Assembly (NCBI GenBank): GCA_964618895.1
Contig: CAZUDO010000073.1
Span: forward strand, 6,491-70,490
Length of the DNA stretch: 64,000 bases
Direction of reading: 5' to 3'
Source: CAZUDO01 sp964618895
GTDB taxonomy: Bacteria > Desulfobacterota > Binatia > DP-6
Part shown: positions 61,001 to 64,000 of the stretch, one piece after another
Position numbering within the stretch: the first letter of the stretch is position 1
Layout of the letters: each line of letters begins with the position of its first letter
Translations under genes and position numbers: made by a program
The notes under the pieces: model-generated
The model's input: only the letters and a program-made list of their open reading frames with translations
What the model was told of the DNA's origin: nothing
Database searches by the model: none

Positions 61001-63025
61001 GCCGTTCTCGCACGGGAGGGTGTTGACGGCGTGTTCACACCCCCGCACCGGGTCGCAGGTGTCGGTCGTGCAGACGTTACCGTCCTCGCAGGCGACTGGC
61101 GCCCCCACGGTGCAGTGTCCGAACTGGCAGTGGTCGCCCACGGTGCAGGCGCTTCCGTCCCCGCAGCTCGCCGTATTGGCGGCGTGCACGCAGCCGCGGG
61201 CCGCGTCGCAGCGGTCGTCGGTGCACGGGTTTGCGTCGTCGCAGGCCGCGTTGGTCGTGCACCGCGGGCCCTCGAGACGGAGCAGCGGGCGGAGGCTGGG
61301 CGTCGTCCACTCCCGCGAGCGGTAGATGGCCCGATCGCTGCTCTTCGAGCGCAAGGCGATCGTGTACAGCCGGGGACCCTGCTGGAACGCCGTGGTCACG
61401 ACCACCGTCTTCAGCTGCCCGGCCGTCACCTTGCCGAGGGCCGCAATCGCACGCGCGAAGTCGGGCACGTATGGGGAGGTGTCGCGGGCGTCGATTTTCT
61501 TGTCCCGGTTGGTGTCGACATCGGCCCACTTGAGGCCCGGACCCGTCGCGCTCGCGCTACTGGCGCCGTCGCGCGTGCCCTCGACCCAGCCCGAGTTCGG
61601 CACCGGATACACGGTGCCACCATCGGGCGACGGATCGGTGCACGCCAGCGTCAGGGTGGCGCTCCCGACTGGCGTAGTCACGCCGCTCAGGTCGAACCTG
61701 AGGTAGGTGATCACTATCGGGCTCGCGTCGCTGTCGAGGTGGGTTGCGGTGCCGTGATCCCAGGTCGCATCGGTGCCGTTGTGGATGTAGGTGTCGGCGA
61801 CGGGCGTGAGCGCGACCGACTGCCGGTCGGCGCAGGTACAGTCGGTGCCGCACATGCCGGGACACGCCGTTGCATCGCTACCGTCGCAGAGCTCCGTCGC
61901 CTGGTTCACGACCCCGTCGCCGCAGCGCGGCGGCGGCGCCACGCTGCCGCACACGCAATCGATGCGGCAGAGGCCCGGGCAGGCCACGTCGTTCGTGCCG
62001 TCGCATTCTTCGCTGGTCAGCTCGACGATGCCGTTGCCACACGTCGGCGGGCGGCCCTGCGGGCAGACATCCAGCACCAGCGCCGAGGCGATCCGCTCCC
62101 ACCCGACGAGATCGAAGTCGTTGCCCGAGCCCGAGCACTCGTCGCAGGCGCCGAATACGCCGTTCGGGAAGCGCGCCGGCGTGTCCTGGAAGATGTCGAG
62201 CCCGTCGGTGGCGGTGGTGTAGTTGCCGCTCGCGTTGCGCACCAGGAAGTTCCCCACGTGCGCGAGACTCCGCCGGTCGAAGACCTCGAACTCGGTCGGG
62301 ATACTGGTGCCCTCGCGCTGGTCTGATACGACGAGCCACCCCGCCGTCCCGCAACGATAGATGCCCATGCCTTCCGCATCGGCGTCGATGATTCCCGCGC
62401 CGAACTCGGTGAGGAAGTCCCCGCTCGGGGTGAACACGCGCGTCCGCCCGATGAGACCGTCTGAGATGTACACGCGCTGGTAGAGCTCGTCGGTGACGAC
62501 ACTCTCCTGCTCCATGAACCCGGTCGGGAAGACGCGCACACGGGTGAAGGTCGCGAGCTCATACACGTGCACCAGGCCCGTCGCCCAGTCCGTGATGTAC
62601 GCCACGTCCTGTCCATCGACGCGCAAGATACCGACGCCCTGGGGTTTGACGAGATCCTGGGTGAGTACGGCCAGGACTGTGAAGTCGGGAATGCGGTGGA
62701 CGACCACCTTCTTCCCGTCGTCGTCCACGGTCACCAGCAGATTACCGTGCGCGTCACAGTTGTTCGGGTGGACGAACCCGCCGAGGCTCTGGAGCCACTC
62801 GCCGGTCGCGAGCCGGAACACCTCGACGGTCGGGCCATCCTTGGCGGTCACGAACGCGAGGCTATTCTCGACGTTGCCCGGGTCGCGCCAGAAGCAGATG
62901 TCGTCGTAGTTGCGCCCGCTGTGCGTCAGCTCGAGATCGACCGGCACCACGGGCTGTGCACCCGCGCTGCGCCCGAGCGCAAGTGCGAGGAACATCCCGA
63001 CAATGAGCTGCACGGTCGATCGCAT
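58028..63025 (-). CDS. Giant secreted protein: phytase-like propeller, Cys-rich repeats, DNRLRE domain
   Basis: A 1665-aa exported protein. The signal peptide is in MRSTVQLIVGMFLALALG. Residues about 25-330 look like a phytase-type beta propeller (DAEGMGIYRCGTAGWLVVSD, EFEVFDRRSLAHVGNF). Cys modules with D-G-T/D-V-A-C-P-G-L-C follow, then a first DNRLRE-like domain (DTYIHNGTDATWDHG, about 430-590). A long array of 51-residue double units of the type CDDGNxCTDDxCDPxxGC (about 590-1430) comes next. The C-terminal DNRLRE domain ends STDGVDYNSRE. It is probably a surface or adhesive protein; enzyme activity is uncertain. Confidence 0.75.
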   Translation of the reverse strand: MRSTVQLIVGMFLALALGRSAGAQPVVPVDLELTHSGRNYDDICFWRDPGNVENSLAFVTAKDGPTVEVFRLATGEWLQSLGGFVHPNNCDAHGNLLVTVDDDGKKVVVHRIPDFTVLAVLTQDLVKPQGVGILRVDGQDVAYITDWATGLVHVYELATFTRVRVFPTGFMEQESVVTDELYQRVYISDGLIGRTRVFTPSGDFLTEFGAGIIDADAEGMGIYRCGTAGWLVVSDQREGTSIPTEFEVFDRRSLAHVGNFLVRNASGNYTTATDGLDIFQDTPARFPNGVFGACDECSGSGNDFDLVGWERIASALVLDVCPQGRPPTCGNGIVELTSEECDGTNDVACPGLCRIDCVCGSVAPPPRCGDGVVNQATELCDGSDATACPGMCGTDCTCADRQSVALTPVADTYIHNGTDATWDHGTATHLDSDASPIVITYLRFDLSGVTTPVGSATLTLACTDPSPDGGTVYPVPNSGWVEGTRDGASSASATGPGLKWADVDTNRDKKIDARDTSPYVPDFARAIAALGKVTAGQLKTVVVTTAFQQGPRLYTIALRSKSSDRAIYRSREWTTPSLRPLLRLEGPRCTTNAACDDANPCTDDRCDAARGCVHAANTASCGDGSACTVGDHCQFGHCTVGAPVACEDGNVCTTDTCDPVRGCEHAVNTLPCENGDLCTTGDRCQAGVCVAGEFTNCNDGTPCTDDDCEPDIGCTHFINTAPCEDGNACTTNDVCVVGYCHSGVPVSCDDANVCTADACDPASGCTHAGVEGACDDGNACTTVDVCAAGTCTGSVPPVCDDGNGCTDDACGPGSGCVSVPNTASCSDADACTAGDRCAAGACAAGGPLDCDDANPCTDDRCDAASGCGHDANTATCSDANACTAADSCAGGTCQPGTAVSCDDGSVCTTDACDPVAGCTHVAISCDDGNPCTDDLCDPVGGCTHVANTAACDDGDACTSSDTCAGTVCVGGPAPVCDDHNGCTDDACEPARGCVYTPNDALCDDGNVCTVGDRCAAGACTGGGVLPCDDGNGCTDDGCDPATGCTWVPHALDCEDGNACTIGDRCGGGVCGSGSARSCDDGNACTDDGCDPGSGCVSVANSAACDDGDACTVGDTCVLGTCHGGDPRWCDDGDACTADGCDATLGCVHMSVAETCDDASPCTDDGCDPLLGCTYTANSAPCDDGDACTTDDICAAEACVGGTAPDCDDHNPCTDDSCDPLLGCVYAANAVPCDDGSACTTADVCSDGACVGGPAPACDDGNPCTDEGCDPATGCTWTFTTSPCDDGEVCTTADTCRDGVCEGGPPPSCDDQNVCTDDGCVPGSGCVHPFNGAACDDSDACTTGETCAGGVCSAGTAVDCDDANACTADSCDPVAGCRHVPSGAACDDLDPCTDDSCDGVLGCVHSPNTAACNDGNACTVGDTCANGTCGGGPSCGDGVIQAGCGETCDGTSVGSCAAGCIAAGQPGACTCAPVPRCGDNQVNQVSEQCDGTANAACPGACRSDCTCPAPVGTVEADVYADSASITTNFGSNALLSVDAGPTARQTFVRVRVTGVGTRRVTSAKLRLQVASGLNAESVVGGRIHAITACAWGETTLTWNNKPTIDGATLATLGAVAKGQVVDFDVTTAVTGDGLYCFALESLSTDGVDYNSREGSGTRPAFVVSAQ
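58750..61250 (-). repeat. Cys-rich coding repeat array
   Basis: About sixteen copies of a roughly 153-bp unit within the 1665-aa gene, encoding alternating CDDGNACTTxDxC and CDDGNxCTDDxCDPxxGC half-units. Copies have diverged at the DNA level more than those at the right edge of the window. Confidence 0.8.
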
Positions 63026-63263
63026 GCTGTCTGCCACAGGGTCCGCGACGAGCGCTGGCGAGACGATCCCCGCGGAGTCCTGGCTGGCCAGCCGGAGAGG
63101 GCAAGACACATGCCACGGGCGCTCGATCGCTAGCGTGGGTTTGTCCGCGTCGCGTCGCAGTCACACCCCGGCGGCATTGCATGAGCGTGCGTGCCTGCGG
63201 CCGACGGATGATGTCGGCTGTGCCGGCGCGCACAGCGCGGTCCGACCCCCGTTGCCGGGCGCG

Positions 63264-64000
63264 CTATTCTTCCGGGGCCGCGGGTGGGCAGGTGCAGTCG
63301 GCCAGACACCCGCCCGGGCAGGCCTGGTCGTCGGAGCCGTCGCAGACTTCACCGCACGCGGTTGCCCGCACGCCGTCACCGCACCCCGGGCGTCCGGCAC
63401 AACGTCCGGCGTCGCACACGTCGTCCCGCGTGCAGGGATCGCCGTCGTCGCAGAGATCGGCGTGGCGAACGTACACACAGCCCGTGGCGGCGTCGCAGCC
63501 GTCGTGGGTGCAGCCGTTTCCGTCGTCGCATACGCGCGGGGGGCCCCCGGCGCAGACGCCCGCCGCGCACGTGTCTTCGGTCGTGCACGCATCGCCGTCG
63601 TTGCACGCCGCCGTGGTCGGCGCCGCCACGCACCCCGTCGCCGGCTCACAGCCGTCGTCCGTGCACCCGTTCCCGTCGTCGCAGACGAGCGGCGGGCCCC
63701 CGACGCAGCCGCCCGCCACGCACGTGTCTTCGGTCGTACACGCATCGCCGTCGTCACACGCCGCCGTGTTCGGCGCCGCCACGCACCCCGTCGCCGGGAC
63801 ACAGCCGTCGTCCGTGCACCCGTTCCCGTCGTCGCAGACCAGCGGCGGGCCCCCGACGCACGCACCCCCCGCGCACGTGTCGGCCGTCGTGCACGCATCG
63901 CCGTCGTCGCACGCCGCCGTGCTCGGCTCCGCCACACAGCCCGTCGCCGGGACACAGCCGTCGTCCGTGCACCCGTTCCCGTCGTCGCAGACGAGCGGTG
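63264..64000 (-). CDS. Secreted Cys-rich repeat protein (5' end outside the window)
   Basis: The C-terminal part (about 245 codons) of a protein made of the same 51-residue Cys double units as the neighbouring giant gene, ending in CGDGVRATACGEVCDGS and CTCPPAAPEE. The frame is open at the right edge and its start lies beyond it. It is upstream of, and on the same strand as, the phytase-like gene, 238 bp away; the two may be paralogues. Confidence 0.72.
   Translation of the reverse strand, partial: PLVCDDGNGCTDDGCVPATGCVAEPSTAACDDGDACTTADTCAGGACVGGPPLVCDDGNGCTDDGCVPATGCVAAPNTAACDDGDACTTEDTCVAGGCVGGPPLVCDDGNGCTDDGCEPATGCVAAPTTAACNDGDACTTEDTCAAGVCAGGPPRVCDDGNGCTHDGCDAATGCVYVRHADLCDDGDPCTRDDVCDAGRCAGRPGCGDGVRATACGEVCDGSDDQACPGGCLADCTCPPAAPEE
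63508..64000 (-). repeat. 153-bp tandem repeat
   Basis: At least three copies with an exact 153-bp period: the landmark GTGCAnCCGTTnCCGTCGTCG occurs at 63508, 63661, 63814 and 63967. Adjacent copies are nearly identical, indicating recent expansion. The array continues past the window edge. Confidence 0.85.

Noticed and set aside
58277..62326. A 1349-codon plus-strand frame opposite the Cys-rich giant
   Set aside because: It is the regular antisense shadow of the repeated CDDGN codons. It has no family features and no start context.
58750..64000. CRISPR-like regular repeats
   Set aside because: The periodicity (153 bp) is in coding frame with Cys codons and there are no unique spacers. No cas gene is nearby.

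Overview
GC-rich (roughly 70%) bacterial chromosome segment with tightly packed genes and many 1-4 bp stop/start overlaps. No rRNA or tRNA genes were found. The mix of genes suggests an uncultured Deltaproteobacteria-like lineage (Myxococcota- or Binatota-like). It includes PqiB/PqiC envelope genes, a tmRNA, secreted proteins with long Cys-rich repeats of the C-D-D-G-N type, a poly-Thr linker, and pyruvoyl-type arginine decarboxylase. That placement is inference; no marker in the window settles it.

Layout. 0-6 kb: the end of an MCE/PqiB-PqiC lipid-transport operon, a lipoprotein amidohydrolase, a membrane HdrD-like Fe-S oxidoreductase, a DUF192 protein, and an odd fusion of a retropepsin fragment with an alkyltransferase-like (ATL) domain. 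6-13 kb: a GST, a two-gene acyl-CoA carboxylase, and a DEAD-box helicase. 13-25 kb: housekeeping genes (PdaD, RNase R, HtrA protease, M16 peptidase pair, LigA, acylphosphatase, ArnT-like glycosyltransferase) plus one secreted Cys-rich protein.

24.8-35.9 kb is the most interesting part: a contiguous ubiquitin-like conjugation island. Two divergent putative regulators share a novel-looking sensor domain. They are followed by a head-to-tail run of an FHA-like/RING-like protein, E1 (ThiF), E2 (UBC with HPN and a catalytic Cys), an unknown protein, Ubl, JAB isopeptidase and an ARC/Mpa-type AAA+ ATPase. A second set follows that resembles the PRTRC cassette: Ubl, family-D E2-like, JAB and ThiF. The island thus encodes two E1s, two E2s, two Ubls, two JAB peptidases, one RING-like candidate E3 and one unfoldase. 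No 20S proteasome gene is visible.

36-48 kb is accessory: a secreted Thr-linker protein, two tiny membrane proteins, a Uma2 nuclease-like protein, an alpha/beta hydrolase, an IS3-family insertion sequence, and a toxin-antitoxin cluster (two VapBC pairs, a decayed HicBA, a DUF4143 remnant and a zeta-type kinase). The cluster ends in a large cyclase/STAND/TPR protein. A 33-bp piece of that cyclase gene is found again beside the IS.

48-64 kb: tmRNA (ssrA), a secreted esterase, an OB-like secreted protein, and three huge Cys-rich surface proteins, one with a phytase-like propeller and two with DNRLRE-type domains. Between these sits a panB-panC-panD-smpB operon, followed by a deoxynucleoside kinase and NagZ. 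The right edge cuts a gene made of near-perfect 153-bp tandem repeats.
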